Shown piece after piece: positions 62,919 to 64,000 of a DNA stretch of 64,000 nucleotides; position 1 is the stretch's first letter, and every line of letters begins with the position of its first letter. The notes beneath the pieces are model-generated. The model did no database searches. It was not told the origin of the DNA and saw only the letters and a program-made list of their open reading frames with translations. The DNA lies in NCBI GenBank assembly GCA_031769625.1, contig JAUIMM010002560.1, positions 248,001-312,000 of the forward strand, read 5' to 3'. The stretch comes from Taudactylus pleione. Lineage: Eukaryota > Chordata > Amphibia > Anura > Myobatrachidae. Made by a program: the position numbers and the translations under genes.

Positions 62919-64000
62919 AAACGCAACATGGGAGAAAAACAATTTCACATCACATTTGTGGGTCTTGGTCTTCAACACAATCTGTGAAATTTTGAGCTGT
63001 CTGTGCTTGCTACAAGATTAGATATCACAAAGAATGCGCTTTTGTTGTTTCCATTGGTTTCAATGCATATTGGCCTAAAACGAGCATTTGCTGTTTTCTC
63101 TTAAATGCAACATTAGAGAAACACCATTTCACATCACATTTGTGGGTCTTGGTCTTCAACACATTCTGTGAAATTTTGAGCTGTCTGTGTTTGATACAAG
63201 AGGAGATATCGCGAAGTATGGGTTTTTGCTGTTTCCATTGGTTTCAATGCATTTTGGCCTAAAACGAGCATTTGCTGTTTTCTCTTAAACACAACATGGG
63301 AGAAAAACCATTTCACATCACATTTGTGGGTCTTGGTCTTCAACACAATCTGTGAAATTTTGAGCTGTCTGTGTTTGCTACAAGAGGAGATATCACAAAG
63401 AATGTGCTTTTGTTGTTTCCATTGGTTTCAATGCATTTTGGCCTAAGACGAGCATTTGCTGTTTTCTCTTAAATGCAGCTTGGGAGAAAAACCATTTCAC
63501 ATCACGTTGTGGGTCTTGGTCTTCAGCACATTCTGTGAAATTTTGAGCTGTCTGTGGTTGCTACAAGAGGAGATATCACAAAGAATGCGCTTTTGTTGTT
63601 TCCATTGGTTTCAATGCATTTTGGCCTAAGACAAGCATTTGCTGTTTTCTCTTAAACGCAACATGGGAGAAAAACCATTTCACATCACATTTGTGGGTGT
63701 TGGTCTTAAACACAATCTGTGAAATTTTGAGCTGTCTGTGTTTGCTACAAGAGGAGATATCACAAAGAATGCACTTTTGTTGTTTCCATTGGTTTCAATG
63801 CATTTTGGCCTAAAACGAGCATTTGCTGTTTTCTCTTAAATGCAACATGGGAGAAAAAGCATTTCACATCACATTTGTGGGTCTTGGTCTTCAACACATT
63901 CTGTGAAATGTTGAGCTGTCTGTGTTTGCTACAAGAGGAGATATCGCAAAGAATGCGCTTTTGTTGTTTCCATTGGTTTCAATGCATTTTGGCCTAAAAC

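Larger units (their letters stand above)
1..64000 (+). repeat. 184-bp tandem satellite array filling the window
   Basis: The same unit recurs every 184 bases from the first base to the last. For example, ATTTCACATCAC is at 1 and again at 185. The first monomer (1-184) has 65 T, 47 A, 36 G and 36 C, so it is 39% G+C with a T-rich plus strand. Conserved blocks in order are CATTTCACATCA, TTGTGGGTCTTGGTCTTCAA, TGTGAAATTTTGAGC, CTACAAGAGGAGATATCAC, TTGTTTCCATTGGTTTCAAT, TTTTGGCCTAAAACGAGC, TTTGCTGTTTTCTCTTAAA and GGGAGAAAAAC. Almost every copy carries EcoRV (GATATC), NsiI (ATGCAT) and HaeIII (GGCC) sites. All copies read have one orientation and nothing interrupts them. The length is close to one nucleosome repeat, as in many centromeric satellites. 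Array function is inferred and the family is not recognised. Confidence 0.97.
58870..64000 (+). repeat. 37-monomer tandem unit, copy 2, truncated by window edge
   Basis: Second copy of the 6.6-kb unit, retaining the h monomer at 61,447 that copy 1 lacks, so a full copy would be 6,808 bp. The last base is inside a d monomer that began at 63,838. The match to copy 1 (57,192) is still running there, so the array extends beyond the window. Confidence 0.85.

Noticed and set aside
1..64000. CRISPR array
   Set aside because: The period is 184 bp with no unique spacers; the whole unit is repeated. CRISPR repeats are far shorter and separated by different spacers.
1..64000. Alpha satellite or another named centromeric repeat
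   Set aside because: Length is 184 bp rather than 171 or 178, and the sequence does not match those consensus motifs as I know them. I also found no CENP-B box (TTCG....A..CGGG) in the monomer.
1..64000. A hidden undescribed gene system within the repeats
   Set aside because: I read for any stretch that breaks the monomer pattern and found only class changes, small indels and the diverged island. There is no sequence left over in which a gene system could lie.

Overview
The whole 64 kb window is one uninterrupted tandem array of a satellite DNA. The monomer is 184 bp, about 39% G+C, and every copy I read has the same head-to-tail orientation, giving roughly 348 monomers. I see no supportable gene, RNA gene, transposon, CRISPR array or unique sequence. 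A megasatellite this homogeneous, with higher-order structure and recent multi-kilobase duplications, points to a eukaryotic chromosome (centromeric, pericentromeric or other heterochromatin) from a long-read assembly. I do not recognise the satellite family and cannot name the species. It is not the 171-bp primate alpha satellite or the 178-bp Arabidopsis repeat by length, and I saw no CENP-B box.

The monomers fall into eight recurring classes, here named a to h by diagnostic bases. They follow a fixed cyclic order h-e-a-b-c-d-f-g, which makes an ancestral octamer of 1,472 bp. One complete octamer is at 61,447-62,918. Elsewhere the cycle has been rearranged by unequal exchange into chimeric monomers (h/e, g/h, f/h, a/g, b/g) and then copied as larger blocks.

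Layout. 1-2,340: mixed classes, with an adjacent 7-monomer duplication (1,440-2,380 and 2,728-3,668). 2,340-6,270 is copied at 9,149-13,079 (offset 6,809). Between these copies, 7,425-9,145 is a diverged subfamily. 11,203-19,117 and 19,118-26,848 are two near-identical tandem units of 43 and 42 monomers. 26,849-29,450 is a mixed segment. 29,450-32,590 recurs at 34,050-37,190 (offset about 4,600). 31,090-33,975 holds a dense cluster of one-base homopolymer indels that looks like poor consensus. 38,629-41,756 and 41,757-44,884 are two tandem 17-monomer units. 44,885-52,245 is a mosaic of shorter repeated blocks. 52,246-58,869 is a 36-monomer unit whose next copy starts at 58,870 and runs off the right edge.

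The many 60-127-residue open frames on both strands come from the repeat itself and are not annotated as genes. The interest here lies in array evolution (nested higher-order repeats, exchange junctions, an old subfamily island) and in assembly quality, not in a protein system.
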